Positions 23,275 through 33,869 of a stretch of DNA of 64,000 nucleotides are shown here, in pieces. A program made the translations under genes and the position numbers. Origin of the DNA: Bryum argenteum (taxonomy: Eukaryota > Streptophyta > Bryopsida > Bryales > Bryaceae); contig CM073330.1 in the NCBI GenBank assembly GCA_037043015.1, positions 16,076,512-16,140,511 of the forward strand, read 5' to 3'. The notes under the pieces are model-generated. The model saw only the letters and a program-made list of their open reading frames with translations, did not search any database and was not told the DNA's origin. How positions within the stretch are numbered: position 1 is the stretch's first letter; the number at the start of each line of letters is the position of its first letter.

Positions 23275-24600
23275 TACTTTGCCTGGACCGGCGGTCGCCT
23301 GAGCAACCGACGATCGCCTATGTGGTTGAATTTATATGGGGATATTTGAATTGCGGGGTTTGAAGCACGGGAGCATATGTAAATATATAAGCAAAAAGGG
23401 AGTGGAAGGGGTGTTGATAACTTTCCTAGGTGATTCATATTGTGTAAAAAATATGGTATAAATCTTAGGGGCACACGACGAACGAAAGTATTTTTCCCGA
23501 ATTTCTAAAAATTAAATAGTCATGTGAAAGTAGGCGGTGTGCGCACATGCATACGAAAACAAAGTGGGGAATGTAATTTGAACATTTGGACTACACTAAA
23601 TAAGTACATTAGTGTTAGATTTTTATAAGATTTGAAAATGCTACAAGTTTTTACTTTTGGGATAAAATTTTTGCCAAGAGTATCGATTCCAATACTATGT
23701 AAGGATCCCCATCTTCACCATTGTAGAGGGTACAAATATTGACTAATAGTAAAAACTTATAGCCTATTTATGTAAATTAGTGTATCTAACACTAATCTAC
23801 CTATTTAGTGTAGGTAATATGGATCATATAAAAATGATGGAACCATCAAAAATATTATAGGACAACTTGTACTATTTTTCCCAAATTAATATAGAATTTT
23901 CGAAGTAAGTAGAGCTTTAAATAATAGATAAAAAATAGTTAAATGGAGAGAAAAAATATTTAAAAAAGAATTGGACTATGTAATAACTACCTTATGAACA
24001 TGATGGAGCTATAAAAAAAAATCGTTGGAGTAAAGGATCTATAGGGTGGATTTTGGTTACAAGCACTTACAAACACCAAAACTTCAAAAAATAAGAAAAA
24101 ATAGATAAAGGGGGTAAGGGGACATTTTAAACCCTTAGACTACCTAATGATGAGTGATGACCCTATGGAAATGATGGTGTTATTTAGAAAATCGTGGGGA
24201 TATGTCGTCTATAGGTCATCATTTACTTGTAAGTCATTTGAATGAGTAGAATATTGAATGATATACGGAAAATAGATTTGTGGAATGGGATAACGATTTT
24301 AAAACAAGTTGACTAAAAAATACCTTATAAAAATTATGGAAGAACAAAATTTCCCGTAGGAGAAACGTATCTACATGTTATGATTTACTTTGACTTTGTA
24401 GGATGCTAAGTAATAGAGGAAGTTATACTAAAGGGGGGAGGAGGTGGTTTTATTATTTTCTCTAACCGTATTAAAAATATTAAATCATGAAAGAAGCCAC
24501 ATGGAACTTGGATTTACATGGAAGGAAATACTTGGTGTTAATTTGATTCAACCCTGGCATGGTATAGGATACTTGGTGTTAACTTCATTCAAAACCTCCA
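23275..24600. repeat. Interior AT-rich segment, repeated at 48800-49890
   Basis: Non-coding DNA with many long matches to 48800-49890, for example around GCATATGTAAATATATAAGC and the stretch that ends in GAAATACTTGGTGTTAATTT. The two loci are in the same orientation. Confidence 0.85.
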
Positions 24601-25045
24601 AATCGCGCGACCGCCAATACAGCGGATGGACAAACGTCGGTCGTTAGGGCGACCGCCGATCCAGTTGATGGGCGACCGCCGATCTAGTTGGTGGGCGAAC
24701 GACGCTGACAGGGCGACCGGCGGTCTACGTGATGGGCAAGCACCCAAGGAGAAAGTGTCCGCGAGCCTCCGCGCACCCCCTCCTGATGGGGCGACCGCCG
24801 ATCCAGCCGATGGGCGAACGTCGGTCGCTTGGGCGAACGTCGGTCGCTTGGGCGAACGTCCGTCGCTAGGGCGACCGCCGATCCAGTCGATGGGCGAACG
24901 ACGCTGACAGGGCGACCGGCGGTCTACGTGATGGGCAAGCACCCAAGGAGAAAGTGTCCGCGAGCCTCCGCGCACCCCTCCTGACGGGGCGACCGCCGAT
25001 ACAGCGGATGGGCGAACGTCGGTCGCTAGGGCGACCGGCGGTCTA
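24600..25045. repeat. GC-rich interior tandem block
   Basis: At least two long near-identical tandem units, about 24660-24830 and 24880-25000. Each runs GGCGACCGCCGATCCAG, GATGGGCGAACG, GGCGACCGGCGGTCTACG, then GAGAAAGTGTCCGCGAGCC. Confidence 0.85.
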
Positions 25046-25700
25046 CCCTCTAGAAACGAAGGACATGAACTTTTGAAGAGCCATAACTTTTTCATTCGGA
25101 CTCTGTTTTTGACGAAATCACTTGGGTTGGGTCCCAAATTAAGTCTTGTTTGTGTAGTAAAAACTGCAGACTCATACGATTAAGTATGAAAAAATGGCAT
25201 GCATTTTAGTGAAGGGAGTACTTGTTTCTTGGGTTTTTAAACATTTGGCATGTTTTACCATTGCAAGCCTATTATGTGACATCAAAAAGGTTTTTGCATG
25301 ATTTGTTTTAGACAAGTGTGATCTTTAGATGCATCCCACAATCTTTGTAGTTGGAAGTATTTTGATCGAAATAATTTTAGTATTGGCTTTGCAATGATAT
25401 TTCTACGATGAAAAAAGTGAACAAGTGGATGATTTTTGAAGAGATAGATCTCCTTCAACCATTGTTAGATTTTGAATTTATTTTTTAGAATGGGTTCCAA
25501 TTACAGTGCTGTATTGGTGATAGGAACCTCGATCCATTCGAAGATATATTGAAGATAAGGTATAATTTGAGTGTAAGGGGTCTATTACTGGACTATATTA
25601 ATTGTTTTGTAAACTATTTGGCAGTTTTTATCATTGCAAGACTACTATTCGAGCCATAGGGAAGTGTAAGGTGTATAGGGAAATAGAGAGGGAGAGTAGT
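25042..25700 (+). repeat. hAT element arm, copy Q
   Basis: A direct copy of 22612-23270. With the inverted copy at 25847-26440 it forms a palindrome with arms of about 600 bp and a loop of about 150 bp. Confidence 0.9.
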
Positions 25701-25846
25701 ATTTATACTTTTCCTATGTATTTTATATGAACATGATTAAAAGTTTTGGCGTATAAGATGAAGGTAAGTAGTTTCTATTAAATACCTAGGATTAATTAAA
25801 TTTGTTGAAATGGGGTGTGTGTATAAAAGGAGGGAAGAGATGATTC

Positions 25847-26440
25847 AATAATGATAAAAACCGCCAAATATTTTACAAAGTAATTAATATAGTCCAAACC
25901 TAGATCCCTAGCACTCAAATTATACGCTATCTTCAATATATCTTCGAATGAATCGAGGTTTCTATCACCAATACAACACTCTAATTGGAATCCATTCTAA
26001 AATAAAAATTCAAAATCTAACAATAGTTGAAGGAGATCTATCTCTTCAAAAATCATCCACTTTTTCACTTTTTTCATCGTAGAAATATCATTGCAAAGCC
26101 AATACTAAAACTATCTGGATCAATATACTTCCAACTACAAAGATTGTGGGATGCATCTAAAGATCACACTTGTCTAAAACAAATCATGCAAAAACCTTTT
26201 TGATGTCACATAATAGGCTTGCAATGGTAAAACATGCCAAATGTTTAAAAACCCAAGAAACAAGTACTCCCTTCACTAAAATGCATGCCATTTTTTCATA
26301 CTTAATTGCATGGGTCTGCAATTTTCACCACCTAAACTAGACTTAATTTGGAACCCAACCCAAGTGATTTCGTCAAAAACAGAGTCCGAATGAAAAAGTT
26401 ATGGCTCTTCAAAGTTCATGTGCTTCGTTCGAAGAGGGTA
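25847..26440 (-). repeat. hAT element arm, copy R (inverted)
   Basis: Reverse complement of copies P and Q, running from GATAAAAACCGCCAAATA to the GC block. Confidence 0.9.
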
Positions 26441-26645
26441 GACCGCCGGTCGCCCTATGAGCTACGTTCGCCCATCACCTGGATCGGCGGTCGCCCTACT
26501 GAGCGGCGTTCGCCTTTCAGCTGTATCGGCGGTCGCCCAGGGGCGATCGTCGGTCGCTCAGGCGACCGCCGGTCCAGAGAAGGCGACCTCCGGTCTGGCC
26601 AAGGCGACCGCCGGTCTAGATGACGCGATCGCCGGTCCAGTCCTA
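26440..26645. repeat. GC-rich block of the hAT element, right
   Basis: Repeats of GACCGCCGGTCGCCC and GGCGACCTCCGGTC, the counterpart of the block at 22335-22618. Confidence 0.8.
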
Positions 26646-26965
26646 TGTGGCGCAGTCGCGAACCGTATTGCTGAGCTGTACACTCTACGTGGCAGCCACG
26701 TAGGATGGAACGTGGACAGGGTAAATCCAGGGTAAAAAAAAGATTCTGTAGATTCTATTAGACATTCTGAGGCTCAATGTCTGTCTGACATGTCGTGTCT
26801 GTCTGACGTCCGTCTGTGTCTAATAAGACAACCCTGGAGATGAGAGGCGAAATTGCAGCCGTGGATCGAGAATATGAAGAGGGCGGTAGAATTGCCCATC
26901 CAAGTCAAAGACCGGGTACTCGTAGTATAGCTCAGATCGATCAATCGGATGGATCTTCAGTTTGA

Positions 26966-27339
26966 ATTTTGAACGGATGTTGGACCTTAAGTTTGCACGT
27001 ATAAATATATATGCTTTTTCTAGGTTGTATGGATGTTGTTTTCAAAAAGATGAAAATGCCACCATTGATCCACGGGGCCTAATTTTTGAAGTAAAGGGTT
27101 GCAATCTTTTTGATAAAATGTGCATTTCTTCTCTATGCTTGAGAGTGAAGACCATCGTGCGACAAGTATGTAAAGATATATGTAATTTATTTCAACACAT
27201 TAAATGTAGTCATGTAGACAATAGAATCTCCAAATGCATTTGGAGTATAACAATAAAGTACTACAATAAACTATAGCTACAATTTCTATAATAAGGATAA
27301 GTTCTATGAACCTATACTACATAAAGATGCAAAATTCAA
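26966..27339. other. Gap between gene 2 and the hAT transposase
   Basis: AT-rich. Probably the 3' flanks of the two converging genes. No other feature seen. Confidence 0.4.
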
Positions 27340-30160
27340 CTACTCATCAGGACCAGAGGATTGCTCATAATCACTATGTCCCTTCACTTCAGCTCCACTA
27401 GACCCCGTAGGATCATATTCATAATCGCTTGGAACCTCTTGTTTGATCTTGGGCTTATTCTCTAAACATTGTATATTCCCATATTTATGCCAAGTATCAA
27501 ATTCTGGGAGATTCACCGGGGTCGTTGGTTTTTTTGGCGGAACAATTGGAACCGTTGTAGATTTTCGTTTATGCAACTTGGAAGAGCCAGACATGTGCTG
27601 TAACCCCGTGGCAGTACGAGGAACATTGACATTTTTTAAATACCTGCCCAAAGGTACATCAGAGTCACTAGAGATGCTGCCATATTTGGCTCTTCAAAGG
27701 GATACTAAACCCATAGACAATTTCTCCAAGGTTGTCGTAACCCTTGTAGTAGAGGGTTGAAATAAAGCGCGGGGAGTAGCACATTGATCAGATACTTGAT
27801 CCTTACTACCGGATGCGATATTCTCCGCGACCGGATCAGAGCTCATAGTGCCCGCAGTTGTGTTGCACGCAGTGGTCTTCGCATCTATGACCTCCTTTTC
27901 CAACCGTAAACCACTAGCGGTAACAGGTGGGATGTTATTCGATTTGTCCATGCCGCCTTGTGTCATTAACCGTGCTAACGGCTGTTCATCCTCTAGATCA
28001 TCCGCAAAAACACCATCATCGATAAAATCACCCTTAACATCGTGAACATTTGGAGCATCTTCATCATTTGAAGCGGGGAAGAAAGTCATATCATCGTCTT
28101 CATCACCAAATTCAAAAATATCATTGTCATCAGACTCTGATTTGTGCTCGACAGCTTCCTCATCGTTTTCATGTACTTGGTCTTCCTCTAAATCCAAGTT
28201 CTCTCTATACCACCGCCCATCATCACTCAACTTATCATTCGCGAGCAATTTCGAGTTGGAATATATGTAGACCAAGTCATCAGCTCTGCCTGGTAGTAAC
28301 CGATTCCCTTTTTTGTCTTGAACATAAGAGTAGCTACTCCAGTTGCGTTCGCAAGCCGACGAGGACACGGTCTGTGCTAGTATTCGCTTTGCAATTGGAG
28401 AGAGGAGCTTAGCACAAGCACCCTCAAACTCCCACCATGCATGTGGAGCTAGTTTTTGAGTATTAGGCTCCAGCATGTCATGGAATGGTGGACCCCTTAC
28501 TCGAAACGCAAGAAATTCACTCATCACGTCTGCGTAATCCTCCGCGGGACATAATTTTTGTAAAACACGCTTGCAAGCTATTGTAAGATCGGGATCGTCA
28601 GCTAACTCTTGGTCGTGTAGTAAATAAGGATTTAAAAGTGCAGCCGCGCCATGTAAATCCGTTGTCATGAGCCGTTTCCAATGGTAAAACTCCTCTTTTG
28701 CGGTGGCCACCTCAAGTGGTTCCAATGAGATGGGCAGTGCGTGCAAAGTATGGACATGTCTCTCAAGATCACGCATGATATGCCAAGCCTTGCCCTTACT
28801 AGGAGCCTTGCCGTCGAATTCTCTCAGAGCGTAAACTACGGGGGCCACCATATCCCGTACTCTTTTGCATTGCTCCCAAAACTCATCACTCAACACCACC
28901 TTTTTTACCTTACGGGAGAATATAATTAAGCTTATCTCTAGGGGATACCGTCTTCTTCGAGGCATAGGCAGTGAACATAGGGTCGACAACAACTTGCTCC
29001 AATGATGCCTTCACCTCCAACAAGCGATTTATCATTATGAATTGGCTAGCAAATCTTGTTTTCCCAGGCATCAGTAGGCTGAATTTCGCCTCGTGTTTAC
29101 GAAACACAGCTAGGGGCATTTGTCGCCTCTTGATAAACTTGACCATTCTCTTCGCCATGACCAAAGTATTCGCCATCCATCCAGCCTTTCCCCAATCCTC
29201 CAACAACAAGTCCATTGCATGTGTCGCACACCCTTGCATGAAAATGTGCGGATATTTCTCAAGGACTATTCTTGAGGCATTGAGCATTACAGAAGCATCG
29301 TCTGTGCATACTTGAACAATGTTCTTTGGTCCAACTTGTTCTATGTACTTCAACATGAGAGTTGACATGTACACCGCTGTTTTTTCTATGCCATTAGTAT
29401 CCACAGCTCCAAGAAAAAGCTCTCCAGCTTAAGTCACGAGCATCGCATTCACCAAAGGGCGACTAGTCACGGATGACCATCCATCCATGGTCAAAGTTCC
29501 TCCAAACTTCCTAAGGCTCTCCGAGAGTCTACTATCTAGTTTCTTTTGTAACTCGGTCTTTACTTCTCCCAACAACCTTGTCCGAATGTCATGGTAAGAT
29601 GGGGGACCATAGGATTTTCGAAATCCAGCAGTCTTCATTACGGCAGCTTTGAACGCATCATTCCGGGCTACAAAAAATGGTATATTTGCTTCGTAGAAAA
29701 ATTTCGCCCAGAGTTTATCCAACTCCCGCCTATCCGCTTCTGCAAAAGTAGCTTCAATTGAAGATTGCTTGTTTTGCTTCATAGATCCAAACATCAGGCG
29801 AGTATCCTACACAAGAGTCACTCCTAGGGGTTTCTGGAATGCCATGTTTTGAGGCACCGGGAACGTCCGCAGATGGAGTCAAAGAACATTCACCAAGAAA
29901 TCGTCAAACTCTCCGTTATATGGAGGGAACTCCCCGCCACATTGTAAAAATAACTGCCTAATTTCCCTAGGCAACTTTGGGCAAAGGGCAGAACTCGAAT
30001 CCCTATGTCCAGGAATCCTCTCGTACCCATAATGACTCAGATTCCGACTCTTCTTCTTGGAAACTATTACGTGACATAGGGAGCACTGTATGAAGGACCC
30101 GGACGCTTTGCCTTCCTTCTCAATGTCTCTAAACCAAGGCTCATGTGAAGGGGGTCCCAT
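27340..30160 (-). pseudogene. hAT-superfamily transposase gene (DUF659 type), probably inactive
   Basis: The minus-strand frame starts at an ATG at 30160 (MGPPSHEPWFRDIEKEG). It encodes, in order: a BED-type zinc finger (CSLCHVIVS, HYGYERIPGH, C); a region with TLTMDGWSSVTSRPL, which holds the first catalytic Asp (about 29475); VQVCTDDASVMLNA with the second Asp (about 29310); the RNase-H-fold continuation GCATHAMDLLLEDWGKAGW; and the C-terminal hAT dimerisation region ACERNWSSYSYVQDKKGNR with DLVYIYSNSKLL (about 28260-28345). A long acidic tail follows, unusual for the family. One TAA interrupts the frame near 29430 (MLVT, stop, AGELFLGAVDT). Further frame changes lie near 28920, 29800 and 27690; some could be introns. 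The family cuts and pastes DNA at 8-bp target sites. A GC-rich block lies about 280 bp upstream. I found no terminal repeats for this copy. Confidence 0.85.
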
Positions 30161-30439
30161 TTTAATAAGTAGGACGCCTCAAAGTCAGAATAGTGGTGGG
30201 ACCGGGACGTGACAAAAATTGGCAAGAGTTCCTTGCGGAAATCCTCACTTCCGAACTCAATACCTACCAAGCAATGTACACATAAAATGAATTATGCAGC
30301 TCAAAGCCCTTGGAAAGTGTTCAAAATTCGGAAGTGAAATGAGACTCTATGTCTCTTCTCTTATATACCATCCACCTCTGAATATGACAGTTGTAATTTG
30401 AATATGAAATGCTCCAGAACCGTTGGATGCTGAAGGGGG

Positions 30440-30650
30440 CCATCCGGCCACAGGCCGTCGCCCGAGGCGAGGGCCAGTCGCAGCGGCCGACGGCCGGTCG
30501 CGGAGGCCGACGGCCGGTCGCGGAGGCCGACGGCCAGACCGACGGCCGGTCACCCGGGACCGACGGCCAGACCGAAGGCCGGACCGGTGGGCCGACGGCC
30601 GGTCGCCCTCGCAGACGGCCGGCTAGCCGACCGGTTGCTCGGGCCGATTG
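30440..30650. repeat. GC-rich repeat block upstream of the hAT transposase
   Basis: Tandem copies of a unit of about 18 bp, GGCCGACGGCCGGTCGCGGA, with decayed variants on both sides. Same CGGTCG/GGCCG vocabulary as the blocks upstream of genes 1 and 2. Confidence 0.85.
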
Positions 30651-31236
30651 CAAGCTGGAGGACAGATAGACGGGGTGGGTTGACCAATGAACGCACCCGA
30701 TGGTCATTTACCCTTAGTAAAAAGACCAGAATCTCTAAGTCACGGACGGTCCCCGGACCCCTCGCGGACGTCCGCCGGACGTTCGGACGTCCGGACGCTG
30801 TGACATCCCTGCATGTAACCACATTGTTTAAATATTGAACACATGCCTTAATTAAGCACAAGTATAAAGATGGGTAAACTAATTGAGGAATTTAGATTTG
30901 AATTTGTGACGGCGGCCGCCCCTGTCAGAGAATAAGAGGGCCAGAAAGGCTACTTGAAAATAGATTAGTATATAGTGTCGGATACGGAATCAGAGTAAAA
31001 GATTTTGTACTGTATTAATGTGCTGAACTGGCTATGAGTGTTATTGGGATACGCGTTTAGAGTACTTAGGGTTAGATGAACGGCGCATTCAAAGAGTATA
31101 AAGTCAACGGGTTAGAAGAGATCATCCTCTTTGTTTCTGCAGAAATTAGTATCTTGAGTCTGAGTTGTATGATGTAGTTGTATTCTCAGAGTCACGCTTT
31201 CCAGAATATCGTGTCTTAAGAGGCAGGAGTTGGTAA
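30650..31236. other. Intergenic stretch with short GC-rich inverted repeats
   Basis: GGACGTCCGCCGGACGTTCGGACGTCC near 30766-30795 is strongly self-complementary. The rest is ordinary AT-rich sequence that would contain the promoter of the gene at 31237. Confidence 0.4.
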
Positions 31237-32039
31237 TTGTTCGCAATGGAGGGTGACAGTAGTCATGTAGAGAGAGGGAAGGATGGGGGACGCGGAAAGA
31301 AGAAGAGAAGAGGTGGCATAAAGTTTTCTGGATCGAAAGCTTTGCGACAAAGTGCGATGCGGAAGAGAGATGCGCCGGATGTGTTTGATGACGATCTAAT
31401 GCAAGATACAGATGAAACAATTGATAAGTTCCTCCCAGGGAGGTTTAGAAAGAATGTGAAGATGCGAATGTTGAACTTGGACGCCATTAATGAGAATACT
31501 GGCTGTGAAGACGAAGGAGAACGGATTGATTGGAACGAAGGAGTGGAGGAGCTAGAGTCTAGTAAGCAATCGCTGAGCAGTCAAGAATTTGAACGTGAGA
31601 GCGCGGATAAAGAGTTCGAAAAAGTAGTAAGTTTAAATGGGAGTCTGGGTTTGCATTATGTGTAAAAATTGATGTGATATACAGTCCTAAATGCTTTCAT
31701 GAATTTGTTCAGTGGGATGATATGGAGACATTCGTTGATGACATCTTTGGTGTTCATCCTCAGCAATTTGAAGCAAAAGCACATGGAGCAACCCAAGATT
31801 GTCAAGTGGAAGAACGGAATGCCATGGATGGCGATCAAGGAAAAGACGAAGTGGAATTAGACCCGAAACGATCTATGGTACAAATCCCAAACCTTGGACA
31901 GGAGGTTTATCCAGGATGTCGTCCTGAGTTTATGATTTATGAACACCCTAATGGCTTCATTCAATGCTGGTTGATAGATAATAATGAGTTCCCATGGGTT
32001 GACAGTGAGGACGGTAATGAAGTAGATGCTGATAGTTAA
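31237..32039 (+). CDS. Small acidic protein of unknown function, two exons
   Basis: Exon 1 runs 31237-31626 and exon 2 31713-32039, joined in phase by an 86-bp GT-AG intron (GTAAGT donor, TTTGTTCAG acceptor), giving about 238 residues. The start could be ATG 31237 (MFAMEGDS) or the second ATG three codons on. A basic, Gly/Lys/Arg-rich stretch (GRGKKKRRGG, residues about 20-30) resembles a nuclear-localisation signal. The rest is acidic, with a few aromatic patches such as PGCRPEFMIYEHPNGFIQCW near residue 200. I recognise no family. The clean intron and matching phases make it look like an intact gene, but codon-level evidence of selection is not available here. Confidence 0.55.
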
Positions 32040-33158
32040 TGTGTCACTAGTATGTAGACACAATGAACTCAAGCCTTTTTTTATACGTGTATTTAAACAG
32101 AAATCGGATGTAGCGTTAGAAATGTCAAAATTTATGTGAGGTAGTCGCCCATAATTTAAGATTATTGTCACAAAATTCTTACTAAACAATGACTAGCATG
32201 TTCTTGTGTTCTTGATTCTAACAGACAAAAATTCCTTTCTCTCTCAAATGCTCTTATCCTATGAATTACGTAATGATTTGTACTCATGTTCTTTGGACAC
32301 ACTCCAAAAAACCAAGCCTTGCAAAAAACAACGATAGTACAGATGTCCTTGTAGGTGTCGACCCATACCAATCAATTGGGAATACGTGTTTTCTGACGGA
32401 AATGAAAGTGATTGAGGTAGTCAATAAGTTCTTTGTCCATTGAAATATAAACCTAGAATACTCCAAATATTTGACAGGGATTAAGGAGCTTGGTCATTGA
32501 AAAATTAATATGTGAGCAAGTGCGTAGTGGTCTTCACAGTCATAGGAATCGTTTAGACTTGCGGTTTTTGATGCTCATGAAATTCCACATATCTGAAAGA
32601 GCTCTATGCTCTTGCACACCGCAGAATGGAACGCCATCCAGATGCTTAAGACATAATAATTATTTCCAGAAAATAATATAAATAAAATTAGAGGTATTTT
32701 ATCTATAATTTACTGGACTTCACGTTAAACAGTCATGACACATTGAATCATCAATATCTTAAATTTTACGAGGTAGTCTATAGAGAAAACACCATCTTCA
32801 TTGAATTGGGGTATGTAATGCTATCAGTGAACTAGAATAGTTTGTCCTTCTCTGAGAGAGGATTTATTCAGGTTCTGAATTTTTATAATAACGTCATTGA
32901 ATTTACACCGTAATCGATTAGTGTATCCAAAATGCTCACTAATCATTCTCATTATATTATATTAGACCATGCATGATTTTTTACTACTGAAATGTAATGG
33001 AATTTAGCAAAAAGTAAAGGATGTAAGGAATCCGATGTTCACTGGTGGCTACTGGCTGATGTGCCGCCCCAGTCGAACTCCTTATATGTCAATGTCTCCC
33101 GTATCATACGGCGAACCGAGTCCTCGCAGTCGCCGCACTGAGGCTTGCAATCTGCCAC
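32040..33158. other. AT-rich intergenic DNA
   Basis: No gene, RNA gene or strong repeat seen. Confidence 0.4.
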
Positions 33159-33270
33159 ATCCTCGGGATGATCGGAATCGACGGGCACATGCAGAAAGGG
33201 GATCCTCGGGATGATCAGAATCGCCGGCACATGCAGAAAGGGGATCCTCGGGATGATCGGAATTGCGGGG
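33159..33270. repeat. Short tandem repeat, about 42-43 bp period
   Basis: Nearly three copies, starting at 33161, 33204 and 33246, of a unit that begins CCTCGGGATGATCGGAATCG and contains GGCACATGCAGAAAGGGGAT. Confidence 0.85.
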
Positions 33271-33590
33271 CACCAGGCAGAATGGGACGGCGATGAGATC
33301 CGAATCGACGGGAACCAGGCAGACAGTGGTCGGCGCATCGAAGCGCTCTACCTGCCGCGTAGTTAGGGGAATCGGCAAGGGGCGCCGATTACACTTGCCA
33401 CCCTTCAGCATGTGATTCGGTATGGGGAGTGAGTGTAGCTCGGATCTGGTACGAGGCCGCCTTGCCGTTTACGATGACCGCCGATGACCACTGATTAAGC
33501 GCTGTTAGGAGGGCGATTGATTCTGAGAATTCTTCGTTGCAGATAATTGAGAGAAGTTTTTGTATCTTTTAGTTGCGGATAGTTTCAGCT

Positions 33591-33777
33591 ATGGCGAGTC
33601 CTGGAGGGGAGGTTACGCCGCCGCGAGAGTCAAGCGTCGATGTAAGCATTTATTCTCCCCCCTCCACCTTCTTGATCTCTGGGTGGAGAAAGATGCAGTG
33701 CAAATCGAAAAGGAAATGGGAGGTGACGAAGGAGGAGATGAACCCAAGAATCGAACGACTTCCGCATTCCTCAGCAG
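33591..33777 (+). CDS. Possible first exon of an unidentified gene
   Basis: From ATG 33591, a 62-codon frame (MASPGGEVTPPRESSVDVS, then a Lys/Glu-rich stretch) reaches a donor-like CAG/GTACGC at 33777. A second donor-like GTAAGC lies inside it at about 33640. It precedes the satellite array. It does not join in phase to the exon at 40405, so either exons lie between them or the two are unrelated. Tentative. Confidence 0.3.
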
Positions 33778-33869
33778 GTACGCTTTTGTTCTCGCAATGT
33801 AAATTAGACCATATCTAGATTCCACGTTCGGATCCTTATTTGGAATGCTCGAATTTGAGTGTCGCATCT

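Larger units (their letters stand above)
22136..26836. mobile_element. Non-autonomous hAT element with long inverted arms
   Basis: A 4,701-bp element. Its ends are a perfect 22-bp inverted repeat beginning CAGGGTTGTC, flanked by the 8-bp duplication GAGATGAG at 22128-22135 and 26837-26844. The CAGGG end and 8-bp duplication fit the hAT superfamily. Inside each end come short GTCTGT-type repeats, then a GC-rich block, then an arm of about 600 bp. The left arm (22612-23270) and right arm (25847-26440) are inverted copies. A third copy of the arm (25042-25700) and more GC blocks lie in the interior. No transposase frame is present, so it would need one from elsewhere. The hAT transposase at 27340-30160 is a neighbour, but I could not find matching ends around it. 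Confidence 0.9.
18919..26965 (+). pseudogene. Gene 2: unknown domain + coiled coil + RING-H2 protein, interrupted by a hAT element
   Basis: The main frame is open from about 18957 to 22178 except for one TAG at 20052. The ATG at 18919 (MATDTDNTNMEVDS) is in another frame, so a 1-base shift near 18965 or an unseen intron separates them. Domain order: the shared N-terminal domain (ESGW, CKKYVKMYHIGKLWPRE, CKDDHFLHR, MVYAELILKRTVNW); a low-complexity linker; acidic GGKEDGKEDG-type repeats; coiled-coil repeats of the type KERDVAVAKLDEEAKAW; and a RING-H2 finger at 21229-21366 with spacing C-x2-C-x14-C-x-H-x2-H-x2-C-x10-C-x2-C. About 270 residues I do not recognise follow. The RING suggests ubiquitin-ligase activity. 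A hAT element at 22136-26836 replaces the last 40 codons with 14 others. The old frame resumes at 26845 and ends at a TGA at 26963. A 48-base intron ending at the TAG would also remove the stop but is unusually short. Confidence 0.75.

Noticed and set aside
24589-25137. Open frames of up to 180 codons in the GC-rich interior blocks of the hAT element and at 48-50 kb
   Set aside because: They encode only Arg/Ser/Gly-Asp repeats that mirror the tandem DNA repeat.
27340-30160. The hAT transposase as the direct parent of the element at 22136-26836
   Set aside because: No CAGGGTTGTC ends or GAGATGAG-like duplication seen around it, so the link remains only superfamily-level.
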